NCBI RefSeq assembly: GCF_002941025.1
Contig: NZ_PTJS01000001.1
Span: 1,426,001 to 1,490,000 of the forward strand
Origin: Streptomyces sp. QL37
GTDB lineage: Bacteria > Actinomycetota > Actinomycetes > Streptomycetales > Streptomycetaceae
Direction of reading: 5' to 3'
Length of the DNA stretch: 64,000 nt
Below, one piece after another: positions 34,649-42,908 of the stretch. Each line of letters begins with the position of its first letter. The first letter of the stretch is position 1. The position numbers and the translations under genes are program-made. Under the pieces are notes generated by a model. That model was not told where the DNA came from. It did not search any database and saw only the letters and a list, made by a program, of their open reading frames with translations.

Positions 34649-34996
34649 TCAGTTCAGGCACATGCGGACGTCGCGGTAGACATAGGTGCCGGACACCCAG
34701 CCCTTGACGCCGGTCGTCCTGTCCGTGATGTAGAGCCAGTTGCCACTCTTCTTGTGCACGGTGAACTTGTGGCTGCGGTAGAGCACGCCGAGCGCGGTGG
34801 ACTTCGTGGTGGCCTTGGACCGGATGGTCACGGCGGCCGTGTGGACCTCGTAGGGCAGCGGCGGCAGGGAGGAGCAGCTGCTCGCGGGGGCGGCGGCCAC
34901 GGTGGCGGGTGCCGCGCTGGCGGTCGTGGCGGACAGCATGGGCACAGCGAGCGCGCCGAGCATCGCTGCGGATATGGCAATTCGGGTGGAGCGCAT
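34649..34996 (-). CDS. Secreted SH3b-domain protein
   Basis: The protein has 115 residues with a clear signal peptide (RSTRIAISAAMLGALAVPML, ending ASA). The mature part is a bacterial SH3 domain (VTIRSKATTKSTALGVLYRS, then GNWLYITDRTTGVKGWVSGTYV) with two cysteines. SH3b domains bind cell-wall peptides or proteins. GGAGG precedes the ATG. The conserved palindromic element at 35074-35126 lies about 80 bp upstream, so this gene may be controlled by it. A wall-modifying or entry-exclusion role in a conjugative element is possible but not shown. Confidence 0.78.
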   Translation of the reverse strand: MRSTRIAISAAMLGALAVPMLSATTASAAPATVAAAPASSCSSLPPLPYEVHTAAVTIRSKATTKSTALGVLYRSHKFTVHKKSGNWLYITDRTTGVKGWVSGTYVYRDVRMCLN

Positions 34997-35073
34997 GCGG
35001 AAGAAACCTCCGTGAAGGCAGGGGGATTGGCTTGGAAGGGCACCGCGGTTGGTGTCGCGGCGGCTGTATAAGA

Positions 35074-35126
35074 GTCCGGAGAATCGCCGGTTTGGCTAAC
35101 CGGCGATCGTCGGTTATGTTGCGCAG
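35074..35126. promoter_or_regulatory. Conserved palindromic element, copy A
   Basis: 10-bp arms ATCGCCGGTT (35083-35092) and AACCGGCGAT (35098-35107) flank TGGCT. Conserved flanks GTCCGGAG (35074-35081) and CGG-T-TATGTTGCGC (35111-35124) are shared with copy B at 57555-57607, which is in the opposite orientation. Read on the plus strand, TTGGCT (35092-35097), 17 bases and TATGTT (35115-35120) look like a promoter overlapping the palindrome. The element lies upstream of the SH3b gene. An operator is the simplest reading. Confidence 0.6.
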
Positions 35127-35145
35127 CTCGCGTCGGGCGTGGCGC

Positions 35146-35889
35146 TTAGCGGGAGCGGCCGGCCGGGCGCGGGGCAAGGGGTTTTGCCACCACTGCCGGA
35201 GGGATGGCTGCGGCTGATGGGCGGACCGGTGGAAGAGGGCTGGCCTCGCCGGTGAGACGGTCTTCGCACCACTGCAGGGCGGCCTCGCTCGTGTCGAAAC
35301 CGCCCTCGCGCAGGGTGTGGGTCCACGCGTCGGTGTCGACCTCCTCGACCACGACGCGGTACGGGCTGGGAGCTCGCTCGTCCAGTGCGCGCAGTGCCAC
35401 GACGGTGACCGTGTCGTCCGGGTCGTCGCAGGTGTAGGAGTAGCCCATGGCGTAGTGGTCGCCGTGGTCGACGAGGCGCCGCTCCAGGGCTCGCGTGGCC
35501 TCGTCCGCTGGCGGCGTGCCCAGTTCGGAGTCGAGGTCGATGGCGTCGTGCGGGCAGCCTCGGTGGATGAGCCAGGACTGCGCCATCGCGGGGAGCGGCA
35601 GCTCCGCCCGCTCGAAGTTGAATGTCTGGTTCTCGTGATCCCGTTGCAGATGGACGGCGAGTATCTGTGGCATGCCGGGGTGCCCCCAGGTGGCGGTGCG
35701 GTCGAAAAGCACGTAGTAGCTCTGGGGACCGTCGTGGTGTTCGGCTAGGGGGACGAGCATGTCCTCGTGGACAGCGACCTTGCGGTAAAAGTCGAGGTAC
35801 CTCTCCTCGTCGGCGTCGAGGTCGTCCAATTCGAAGTCAACCTGGGGGATGGACTTCCTGACCGGCGTCGGTTCGGTGGGGGACAACAA
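35146..35889 (-). CDS. Hypothetical protein of the accessory operon
   Basis: The protein has 247 residues; start TTG at 35889 or the next TTG. Acidic N-terminal half (DFELDDLDADEERYLDFYRK), then mixed alpha/beta sequence (YYVLFDRTATWGHPG, ILAVHLQRDHENQTF, YAMGYSYTCDDPDDTVTVVALRAL) and a Pro-rich end. No signal peptide or membrane segment. No family recognised. It follows the wHTH gene by 17 bp and probably shares its transcript. Confidence 0.55.
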   Translation of the reverse strand: MLSPTEPTPVRKSIPQVDFELDDLDADEERYLDFYRKVAVHEDMLVPLAEHHDGPQSYYVLFDRTATWGHPGMPQILAVHLQRDHENQTFNFERAELPLPAMAQSWLIHRGCPHDAIDLDSELGTPPADEATRALERRLVDHGDHYAMGYSYTCDDPDDTVTVVALRALDERAPSPYRVVVEEVDTDAWTHTLREGGFDTSEAALQWCEDRLTGEASPLPPVRPSAAAIPPAVVAKPLAPRPAGRSR

Positions 35890-35906
35890 GAGCCTTTCGG
35901 TGGAGT

Positions 35907-36602
35907 TCAGCGCCGCTTCGCCGGAGTGGACGGGAATGCGCCCGGGCGAGCTGGACTCTTCGGCGCATGCGTCGTGGGAGTCCGGCGGGCGTCGAGCAGT
36001 GCGGCTCGTCCGGTGTCTGTGAGGGAGACGGGCTGGCCGGCGTGCACCGGGTGGTTGGTGTCGCGGACGACCAGGCCGGCACGTTCCAGCTTCTGCATCT
36101 GGGGATAGGGGATACGGGTGCCGGAGGAGGCGGCCACGGATGCCCGGCCGGTCAGTAGGTGTTCGTGGAGCTTGGCACCGCCGGCGATGGCGAGCAGTGC
36201 CGTCTGGTCGTCGGTCGGGAGCGGTCCTTTGTCGGGCGTCGATGGTGCGGCGGCCTCGATGGGCTCCAGGGCTGCGAGCACCTTTTCGGCTGCGGCGTCG
36301 CGCGCGTCGGCGGTTTCCTCCAACTGGTCCACGGTGCGATCGATGCGTACGAAGAGAGCACCGTCGACAGGGAACTCACCGCTCGTGAGCCGGTTGAGCA
36401 GCTTGAGGTAGAAGGTGACGCCGATCTGAGCGCTGGCCAGCGTGCGGTGTCGGTCAACCAGTTGGGCGTGTGGTTCGTCGAGGACGCCGCGCTCGCGGTA
36501 GGCCCACAGGGTGTCGATGTCGTGGCCGGTGACCGCTTCGATGCGGTGGTCAAGCTGCGTGACCGCACGCCGCACTGGTGTCGGCGCGAGTTGAGGGGGC
36601 AT
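35907..36602 (-). CDS. Helical protein with C-terminal winged-helix-like segment
   Basis: The protein has 231 residues from ATG 36602 (ACGGAG upstream); an ATG 10 codons earlier is possible. Helical N-terminal two thirds (LDHRIEAVTGHDIDTLWAYR, FVRIDRTVDQLEETADARDA), then a winged-helix-like end: PYPQMQKLERAGLVVRDTNH, VSLTDTGRAALLDAR. Such a C-terminus resembles PadR/HxlR-type wings. A role in regulation or DNA binding on the element is possible; family not known. Confidence 0.5.
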   Translation of the reverse strand: MPPQLAPTPVRRAVTQLDHRIEAVTGHDIDTLWAYRERGVLDEPHAQLVDRHRTLASAQIGVTFYLKLLNRLTSGEFPVDGALFVRIDRTVDQLEETADARDAAAEKVLAALEPIEAAAPSTPDKGPLPTDDQTALLAIAGGAKLHEHLLTGRASVAASSGTRIPYPQMQKLERAGLVVRDTNHPVHAGQPVSLTDTGRAALLDARRTPTTHAPKSPARPGAFPSTPAKRR

Positions 36603-36618
36603 AGGCGACGCTCCGTGT

Positions 36619-37104
36619 TCAGCGGGTTGCATGGTGCGATGGGTTCTGTGCAGGACGGGGCAGACCCGGTAGTGCGGTAGCCGGCGGACCGGGCCGGGGT
36701 ACGGGGCCGCGGGTGGTGAGCTGCGGGGGTCGGGAGCGTGCCGCGTGGGTGCGGGCACTCAGCGGCCGGCGGGCCATCCCCAGGCGGCGGCCGACTTCGT
36801 CGTAGACGTCGTTACCTGCACGCGGCCGGACCGCGACCACATGGATCTCCTTCGGGTGCGCGGACTCCGCGGGTGCCGGGCGGACGCCGTAGACGACGCG
36901 CCATTCCTTACGTGCGTCCACGAACAGCTTCCGGAATCCCTCCAGGTCACCGTCGAGGCGCAGTCCGAAGCGCTGGGCGTTCACGACTTCCTGCAGGTAG
37001 GCAAGGGTGAGGTCGCGGATGTCGCTGGGGGCTTGGATAAGGTCGGTCAGGGCTCGGGGGTCGAAGCTCAGGCCGAAGGCGGGCTGCCCCTGTCCCGTGC
37101 TCAT
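36619..37104 (-). CDS. RelE/ParE-like toxin-fold protein
   Basis: The protein has 161 residues. ATG at 37104 overlaps the DUF4913 stop (ATGA). Residues about 20-105 follow the RelE/ParE pattern: LTLAYLQEVVNAQRF, GLRLDGDLEGFRKLFVDARK, EWRVVYGVRP, KEIHVVAVRPRAGNDVYDEV, with basic residues for RNA or gyrase contact. The C-terminal 50 residues are basic and Pro-rich. No small antitoxin gene lies directly beside it, so it may be a toxin tamed by the DUF4913 protein or a structural relative without toxicity. Confidence 0.6.
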   Translation of the reverse strand: MSTGQGQPAFGLSFDPRALTDLIQAPSDIRDLTLAYLQEVVNAQRFGLRLDGDLEGFRKLFVDARKEWRVVYGVRPAPAESAHPKEIHVVAVRPRAGNDVYDEVGRRLGMARRPLSARTHAARSRPPQLTTRGPVPRPGPPATALPGLPRPAQNPSHHATR

Positions 37105-37751
37105 GACGTCGGCTCGTCCGGCTCGGCAGGCCCGGCGGCCTCTGCCGAGGCCGCCATCTCCGTGCGCACGGACGGCGGCGGGCCCGGCAGGAGACGGTGT
37201 GCGGGACGGTCGGGAGAGGTCATGCACGCCGACAGCGGGCCGCCCGGGGCGCGGATCGCCGCGACAGCGTGGGTGAGGAAGTCCCGGTGCCACACGAACA
37301 GGCCGGAGAGACCGGCGTCGGGTTCCTTGTGCTGCTGGTAGGCGAGCCACAGAGCGTGGAGCCAGGCCACGACATCGTCGTGTTCCTGCCACTGCAGGCA
37401 CCAGGGCGCTGCGGTGGTGACCTCTGAGCCGTAGACCGGGAGGAAGAAGTCGTCGACCCAGTCCGACAGGGCGTCGAGTTCGTCTTCCCGTTCCTCCCCG
37501 TCGAGTTCCAGAATCGGGCGGGGCTCAGGCGGGGCGGCGGGAGGCGGCCCGCCGAGTCCTGGCATGCCGAACGCTGCGAACGGCGATCCGCTCGGCTCCG
37601 GGGCGGACGCAAGGTGGTCGAGCTGCTGCGCCTGCTGCGCCGACTGCTCCATAAGCCGTCGGACGCTCGCCTCAATTCCCTCTAGCTGCGGATCCGGGAC
37701 GCGAACCGGCTCCAGCTCCCCGTCGTCTGTCGGCTTTGTGGATTCGGGCAT
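37101..37751 (-). CDS. DUF4913 protein
   Basis: The protein has 216 residues. Residues 1-75 are helical and Pro-rich. The DUF4913 core follows: LSDWVDDFFLPVYGSEVTTA, WCLQWQEHDDVVAWLHALWL, and LFVWHRDFLTHAVAAI with conserved Trp and His. DUF4913 proteins are carried by actinobacterial conjugative plasmids and integrative elements; function unknown. Lies downstream of the DNA methyltransferase and is coupled to the RelE/ParE-like gene. Confidence 0.75.
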   Translation of the reverse strand: MPESTKPTDDGELEPVRVPDPQLEGIEASVRRLMEQSAQQAQQLDHLASAPEPSGSPFAAFGMPGLGGPPPAAPPEPRPILELDGEEREDELDALSDWVDDFFLPVYGSEVTTAAPWCLQWQEHDDVVAWLHALWLAYQQHKEPDAGLSGLFVWHRDFLTHAVAAIRAPGGPLSACMTSPDRPAHRLLPGPPPSVRTEMAASAEAAGPAEPDEPTS

Positions 37752-37894
37752 GGAAAGTTTCGGCCTCCTACGGGACGTGGAAAGAGAGAAGGACGGAGGG
37801 GGCGACGCACGGACCGGACGGTGGGATACGGGCTCTGCTGTGCCGGGATTCCGCTAAGGGATCCAGTCGCCTCGACCGGAAGCGCGGTCGCGGC

Positions 37895-38650
37895 TCAGAC
37901 GGTGAGAACCACGTCGTCCTGGGTGAGGGTTTCGCGGACTGTCTCGGTGAGCCGGTCGGCCGCGATCGACGCGTAGTGCTCGGTCTTCTCCACACCGATG
38001 AAGTCCCGGCCTTCCAGCAGGGCGGCGACGCCCGTGGAGCCGGAGCCGGCACAGAAGTCGAGCACTGTGCCACCCGGCGGGGAGATCTTGACCAGCTCGC
38101 GCATCACCTCGACCGGCTTCTGCGTGATGTGCTGGCGCTTGGACCCCGAGGGCTGTGACGCCGAGTACATACCCGGCAGGTAGACCGGGTTACGGGAGCC
38201 GTCGATCGGCCCCTTGGACGCCCAGATGATGAACTCGCAGTTCTGGGTGAACCGGCCCTTCTGCGGCCTGGCCTGCGGCTTGTGCCAGGCCAGCACGCCC
38301 CGCCACAGCCATCCGGCCGCCTGGATCGCATCAGTTGTCGTGGGGAGTTGGCGCCAGTCGGTGAACAGCAGCGCGGTCCCGCCGGTCTTCGTCAGACGGT
38401 GCGCTTCGCTCATGATCTGCGTCAGCCAGAACCCATAGCTGCGCTGGTCCATGTTCTCGCCGGTGAAGTCGGCGAGGTCGTTCTTGGAATCGGCGGAGGT
38501 GTACTTCTGCTTGGCGGAGCGGGTGGTGCGCTCCTTCGCGGTCCGGCCCCCGCTGTTGTACGGCGGATCGGTGATGACCGAGTCGACGCAGCCGTCCGGA
38601 AGGCCGGTGAGGACGCTGAGGGCGTCGCCCTGGTGCAGGGAAAAAGGCAA
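37895..38650 (-). CDS. DNA methyltransferase (N4/N6-adenine or cytosine type)
   Basis: The protein has 251 residues. Catalytic motif IV is VITDPPYNSGG (about residue 26-36), and the SAM-binding motif I is VLDFCAGSGSTGVAAL (about 196-211). The order IV before I is that of the beta class. Target-recognition region between (HKPQARPQKG, QHITQKPVEVM). No restriction gene is beside it, so it is probably an orphan methylase that modifies the element's own DNA against host restriction. It is the first gene left of the divergent promoter dyad. Confidence 0.87.
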   Translation of the reverse strand: MPFSLHQGDALSVLTGLPDGCVDSVITDPPYNSGGRTAKERTTRSAKQKYTSADSKNDLADFTGENMDQRSYGFWLTQIMSEAHRLTKTGGTALLFTDWRQLPTTTDAIQAAGWLWRGVLAWHKPQARPQKGRFTQNCEFIIWASKGPIDGSRNPVYLPGMYSASQPSGSKRQHITQKPVEVMRELVKISPPGGTVLDFCAGSGSTGVAALLEGRDFIGVEKTEHYASIAADRLTETVRETLTQDDVVLTV

Positions 38651-38781
38651 AGAGGAACCCCTATTCGGGTATGGGAACGCGGAGCGAAATGGGACTCACC
38701 GCCTCACGCAGTAGTCCTCGCGGGCTGGAATCGGGCATGCAGAAGCCCGGAGCCACAGACCGAGGAAGGTGAGGGGGAGTC

Positions 38782-38895
38782 CAAAAACTGTAGAGGCGAA
38801 TCCGCCGACGACCAAGAAGTGCTCCGTGAGGTACCGGATTCCGATACCTCACGCCGATTTTTTGGTCAACGGCCGATCCGCGCCTACTGTTTTTG
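38782..38895. promoter_or_regulatory. Divergent back-to-back promoters around a palindromic operator
   Basis: A 114-bp near-symmetric block centred at about 38839. Rightward: TTGGTC (38862-38867), 17-base spacer, TACTGT (38885-38890). Leftward: TTGGTC (38815-38810), 17-base spacer, TACAGT. Between the -35 boxes lies a 27-bp imperfect palindrome (38826-38852) with arms GTGAGGTA and TACCTCAC. The outer arms (38782-38802 and 38875-38895) match at 17 of 21 positions. It lies in the 459-bp gap between the methylase gene and the transfer genes; the rest of that gap holds no other gene except the leader ORF. Confidence 0.8.
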
Positions 38896-39109
38896 AACCG
38901 CCCGGCGCACACCGCCGCTGGCTACTCCCCTCCGTGCCTCACGGAGGTACTCCCTGCCCTGGAACCCCTAGTTCACGGCCCGGCCACGCGTGGTGAGCGG
39001 CAACTCGCCCGTGCCGGCCCGTTCCTATCGCCCACCCCGGCCGCCGCGCCCTTCCATGACGTCTCGCGCACGTGGCACGCCGGTCACCGCACCCCTCAAG
39101 GACACGTTC

Positions 39110-39172
39110 ATGACGCCTCGCTACCCGCCCATGCCCGAAAACGCTGACCGGCGAGCGATCGGCTCCGGTTGA
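39110..39172 (+). CDS. 20-residue leader ORF coupled to the hydrolase gene
   Basis: ATG at 39110 follows AAGGACACGTTC and runs to TGA at 39170-39172, which overlaps the TTG start of the hydrolase gene (TTGA). The peptide MTPRYPPMPENADRRAIGSG has no motif. Its likely use is translational coupling: ribosomes ending here can restart on the weak TTG. Confidence 0.45.
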   Translation: MTPRYPPMPENADRRAIGSG

Positions 39173-40287
39173 AAGCGCTCGCCGCCGGCATCGGCGTCGT
39201 CTTCCTCTCCCCCATCCTGATCGCCGGCACCGGCATGGTGCTGGCAACCTCCGCCGACGCCGTGCAGAGCAGCGGCTCCCTCAGCAACTGCCTGACTGAC
39301 ATCGACACCGACAAGGTCGCCGAGCAGGTCGGCAAGATCCTCGACGGCGCATCCGGCGAGAACGTCGACATCGAGGGCCTGGACCTGCCTTCCGAACAGG
39401 TCCCCAACGCGCAGACGATCGTGGCCGCCGGCCTCTCGCTCGACGTCCCCACGAAGGGCCAGATCATCGCGCTCGCCACGGCGATGCAGGAGAGCCGGCT
39501 GCGCAACCTCAACTACGGCGACAGGGACAGCCTCGGCCTGTTCCAGCAGCGCCCCTCCCAGGGCTGGGGCAGCGCCCAGCAGATCCGCGATCCGGTTTAC
39601 GCCTCCGAGCAGTTCTACAAGCACTTGCTCAAGGTGAACGGCTGGCAGCAGATGACCGTCACCCAGGCCGCCCAAGCCGTGCAGAAGTCCGGCCTGCCGG
39701 ACGCGTACGCGCAGTGGGAGAACCTGGCCACTGCATTGCAGGCTGCCATCGCTAAGACCTTCCCCGGCGGTGCCAACGACACGGACCAGGCCACGCAGCC
39801 GCCGACCCTTTTCACCGGCTGCGCGCCGGGCCAGGACGGTTCCGGCTTCGGTCCCATCCCCGAGGGGAGGGTCCCGAAGGGCTACACGATCCCCAAGGAC
39901 GCCGACCCGAAGGCGCGCAAGGCCATCGAGTGGGCGATGCACCAGCTCGGCACGCTCTACCAGTGGGGCGGGTCCTGCACCAACGCACACGGCCCCGACC
40001 CGATGGGCCGCTGCGACTGCTCCAGCCTGATGCAGCAGGCGTACGCCCACGTTGGCGTCACGCTTACCCGCACCACGTATACGCAGGTCACCGAGGGCAA
40101 GGCAGTATCTCCGGCCCAGCTCAAGCCCGGTGACCTGATCTTCAGCCGGGGCAGCGCCGCACGGCCTGAACACGTCGGCATGTACATGGGCGAGGGCCTC
40201 GTCATCGAGGCGCCGCGCACCACCAAGCCGGTCCGGATCACCCCGATCAAGGACTGGACGATTCTCGCCGCCCGCCGCATCCTCTGA
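39169..40287 (+). CDS. Cell-wall hydrolase of the transfer system (lysozyme-like plus NlpC/P60)
   Basis: The protein has 372 residues; TTG start. N-terminal membrane anchor (LAAGIGVVFLSPILIAGTGMVL). Residues about 95-165 (IIALATAMQESRLRNLNYGD, GLFQQRPSQGWG) form a lysozyme/transglycosylase-like domain with the catalytic Glu in MQES. Residues about 245-372 form an NlpC/P60 peptidase: GRCDCSSLMQQAYAH with the catalytic Cys, and PEHVGMYMG with the His. Two-domain hydrolases of this kind (VirB1/TcpG-like) open the wall for the conjugation apparatus. First gene of the plus-strand transfer operon. Confidence 0.85.
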   Translation: MKALAAGIGVVFLSPILIAGTGMVLATSADAVQSSGSLSNCLTDIDTDKVAEQVGKILDGASGENVDIEGLDLPSEQVPNAQTIVAAGLSLDVPTKGQIIALATAMQESRLRNLNYGDRDSLGLFQQRPSQGWGSAQQIRDPVYASEQFYKHLLKVNGWQQMTVTQAAQAVQKSGLPDAYAQWENLATALQAAIAKTFPGGANDTDQATQPPTLFTGCAPGQDGSGFGPIPEGRVPKGYTIPKDADPKARKAIEWAMHQLGTLYQWGGSCTNAHGPDPMGRCDCSSLMQQAYAHVGVTLTRTTYTQVTEGKAVSPAQLKPGDLIFSRGSAARPEHVGMYMGEGLVIEAPRTTKPVRITPIKDWTILAARRIL

Positions 40288-40417
40288 CGCTCGCCCGGCA
40301 CCGCGCCGGGCGCGCCAACGCCGCGGCCACTTCGGCGCCCCGAGCGCACTTCCCCCTCCGCTTCCCCTTTTCCTCTGGCCCTCGCTTGGGCCGCGTACAA
40401 GGAGCCCTGCCACACCT

Positions 40418-40732
40418 ATGTCCGTCCCTCTCGCAGACCGCGTCATCCACCTCGCCTACGACCCAGGAATCTCGCCCCAGGGCGGCGGGCTGCCCGGCCT
40501 CGCCGTGCTGAAGAACGTCGTCAACTCGATCAACATGTTCGGCATCATCGCCGTGGTCGGCGCCCTCGCCGTCTCGCTCGGTGTATGGGCCTGGGGCCAC
40601 CACACCGGTGGCCATCAGGCCGAGGCAAACGGCAAGAAGGGCGCCCTCGTGGCGGCCGGCGCCGCGCTCGGCCTCGGTGCCGCGAACGGGATCGTCGCGT
40701 TCTTCTCCAGTCTGGGGTCGCAGGTTCACTGA
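40418..40732 (+). CDS. DUF6112 small membrane protein of the transfer system
   Basis: The protein has 104 residues with two hydrophobic helices (about 40-58, FGIIAVVGALAVSLGVWAW, and about 72-95). The motif GGLPGLAVLKNVVNSI before the first helix is typical of DUF6112 proteins in actinobacterial type IV secretion clusters. The size and two-helix layout resemble VirB2-type pilin subunits, but that is only structural analogy. Its stop overlaps the next start (TGATG). Confidence 0.75.
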   Translation: MSVPLADRVIHLAYDPGISPQGGGLPGLAVLKNVVNSINMFGIIAVVGALAVSLGVWAWGHHTGGHQAEANGKKGALVAAGAALGLGAANGIVAFFSSLGSQVH

Positions 40733-41424
40733 TGCGGACACGATTCCCTTCCGTCTCGGCGCTCTCGTACGGCACACACTGGCCAACCGGCAAGCGCATC
40801 GCGATCGTCGCCTCCGCCGTCGCCGTCCTCCTCGCCATCGCCGCGATCGTCGCCCTGCTGACCGGCGGTGGAAACGGGCACCAAGCTCCTGGGGTCGCCG
40901 CGCCCACCCCGACGGGCAGCCCGTCCTCCACCGAGGCCGCCCCGAAGCCTTCCTCCGGAACGGGGTCGGTGCCCAAGCCTCCCCAGATCGCCGAGCCGGT
41001 CGCCTATGCCAAGGCGGCGGCCCAGATGCTGTGGTCCTACGACACCCGCACCACCAGCCGCGACCAGCAGCTCGCCGGTATGGACGCCTGGATGACCGAC
41101 GAGAGCGCCTACGCCGACTGGGCCTCGGCCTCCGGCCAGGTGCCCGATCCGGTGCTGTGGTCGCGGATGGCCGACCAGGAGCAGCACGCCACCGCCGGCG
41201 TCACCGAGGGCCACTTCCCCTCGGCGTTCAAGCAGGCGCTGGCCGATGACCCGTCCGCGATCACGAAGGCGTACATCTACGTCGTCACCGTCAACGGCAA
41301 GCAGCAGATCGCCTGGAAGAAGGGCGGCGGCGGAACCGAGGAGCGGGCTGTGACCCTTGCCGTCCAGTGCCGCCCGAACCACGACTGCACCCTGGCCGCC
41401 ATCGCCCCGAGCGTCACGCAGTGA
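40732..41424 (+). CDS. TcpC/VirB8-like transfer protein
   Basis: The protein has 230 residues. ATG at 40732 overlaps the upstream stop. One N-terminal membrane helix (IAIVASAVAVLLAIAAIVAL), a Pro/Ser-rich linker, then a globular part with PVAYAKAAAQMLWSYDT, DAWMTDESAYADW and TKAYIYVVTVNGKQ, fitting the NTF2-like periplasmic domain of TcpC/VirB8. Two cysteines near the end (QCRPNHDC). It probably joins the channel scaffold outside the membrane. Confidence 0.68.
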   Translation: MRTRFPSVSALSYGTHWPTGKRIAIVASAVAVLLAIAAIVALLTGGGNGHQAPGVAAPTPTGSPSSTEAAPKPSSGTGSVPKPPQIAEPVAYAKAAAQMLWSYDTRTTSRDQQLAGMDAWMTDESAYADWASASGQVPDPVLWSRMADQEQHATAGVTEGHFPSAFKQALADDPSAITKAYIYVVTVNGKQQIAWKKGGGGTEERAVTLAVQCRPNHDCTLAAIAPSVTQ

Positions 41425-41459
41425 CCCGCGCCTGCAACAAGAACGGAGGGTAGCTCCTC

Positions 41460-42833
41460 GTGGGCTTCTGTGATCTCCCCCTGGCAGACAAGATGTGCGC
41501 CGTCGGCGACGCGGTGGACTTCGCTTCGAACCCCGGCAAAGCCATCGGTGACTGGATGGCGAAGTCCGCCGGCGAACTCGCCGCCGCGGCGGCCGACCTG
41601 GCCGCCGAGGCAGTCAACACCACCACGAAGGTGGACCTGAACGCCGGCTGGTTCCGCGACAACTACGAGATGCTGCTGCCGCTGGGCCTGGTCCTGCTGG
41701 TCGCCACGTTCTGCGCGCAGCTGGTGCGGGCAGCCATCCGGCGCGACGGGCAGGCCCTGACACAAGCGTTCACCGGCACCATGAGCGGCGTCCTGTTCGC
41801 ATTCTGCGCCATCGCGTTCACGACAGTCGCGGTCGAGGTGGTCGACGCGATATCCGACGGCCTGTTCAAGGCCGCGCACCTGAACATCGAGACAGCCGTG
41901 CGCCGGATCGTGAAGGTCAACCAGCTCGGGGCCTTGACCGGACTGGGCTGGCTCGTCCCGGTCGTCGCCGGTCTCGGCGCCGCCATCGGAGCGTTCCTCT
42001 ACTGGTGCGTGATGATGGTGCGCAAGGTCGGCATCCTCGTCATGGTCACCTTGGCGATCTTCGCGTCCGCCGGTGGCGGCTGGGAGGTCGCCCGGCGCTG
42101 GCGCAAGGGCTGGATCGAGGCCACCGCCACCCTCGTAGTCTCCAAGCTCCTGATGACCGTGATCTTCGTTCTCGGTATCGCCACCATGGGCAAGACCGAG
42201 GCCAAGGGCGGCATCGCCGCGCTGGCCGACGTCATGGCCGGCATCGTCATCATGGTTCTCGTGCTGCTGTGCCCGTATGCGGTCTTCAAGTTCGTGCACT
42301 GGGCGGCCGGCGGCACCGATGGCGAGTCCATCCACCGTGCCGGTGGCGCGGGAGCCCAGATAGCCAAGGCACATGCCGAGAAGGCCGCCCGCAAGGCCGC
42401 CTCGGCAGCGGCAACCGCTGGAACCGGCGGTGCGGCAGCGGGAGCGGGTGCCGCCCCGCAGGGCCCCGATGCCGGCGGTGGAGGGGGATTCCCCGGCGAT
42501 GTCGCCGCCACCCCGACCGGCGGAGGTACAGAGGGCAAGGAAGGCGCATCATCCGGCGGCTCGGGTGCCTCGCCCGGTGGCGATGCCGTCAAGTCCGGTC
42601 TGGAGAAGGCCGTCCAGCCCGCGCCGACCAGCGTGTCCGACGACACCAGCGGCCAGGTGGGCGGGAACCAAGGGCCCGGCGGATCGGGGGCGAGCGCCAC
42701 GTCCGGCCAGGGCGACGGTTGGCAGTCCACCCCGCCGACCACGACCCCGCCGCCCCAGGGCGCACCGCCGTCCTCCGGCTCCCAGAGCGCTACGTCCAGC
42801 GGGTCGGCCACACCACCGGCGGCCGGTCTCTGA
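41460..42833 (+). CDS. VirB6/TrbL-like polytopic channel protein
   Basis: The protein has 457 residues; GTG start with GGAGGG upstream. Six or so membrane helices between residues about 70 and 285 (LLPLGLVLLVATFCAQLV, VLFAFCAIAFTTVAVEVV, GAAIGAFLYWCVMMV, LMTVIFVLGIATM, GIVIMVLVLLCPYAVF). The last 170 residues are Gly/Ser/Pro/Ala-rich and likely disordered. This is the layout of the inner-membrane channel component of actinobacterial type IV secretion systems. It lies between the TcpC-like and SCO6880 genes. Confidence 0.78.
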   Translation: MGFCDLPLADKMCAVGDAVDFASNPGKAIGDWMAKSAGELAAAAADLAAEAVNTTTKVDLNAGWFRDNYEMLLPLGLVLLVATFCAQLVRAAIRRDGQALTQAFTGTMSGVLFAFCAIAFTTVAVEVVDAISDGLFKAAHLNIETAVRRIVKVNQLGALTGLGWLVPVVAGLGAAIGAFLYWCVMMVRKVGILVMVTLAIFASAGGGWEVARRWRKGWIEATATLVVSKLLMTVIFVLGIATMGKTEAKGGIAALADVMAGIVIMVLVLLCPYAVFKFVHWAAGGTDGESIHRAGGAGAQIAKAHAEKAARKAASAAATAGTGGAAAGAGAAPQGPDAGGGGGFPGDVAATPTGGGTEGKEGASSGGSGASPGGDAVKSGLEKAVQPAPTSVSDDTSGQVGGNQGPGGSGASATSGQGDGWQSTPPTTTPPPQGAPPSSGSQSATSSGSATPPAAGL

Positions 42834-42908
42834 TCCTCTGTCCGACTCCCGGGGGCGAGGCCCCGCGCCCCGCCCCCGGGTACCACCCGCGCCTCCAGGA
42901 ACCGCCCC

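Noticed and set aside
35083..35107. Simple rho-independent terminator
   Set aside because: The palindrome shares conserved flanking blocks with a distant inverted copy, which a plain terminator would not need, and no T run follows.
38782..38895. Origin of transfer or terminator hairpin
   Set aside because: The symmetric parts match two promoters with 17-bp spacers; no nick-site-like motif or relaxase gene is adjacent, and no T tract follows.
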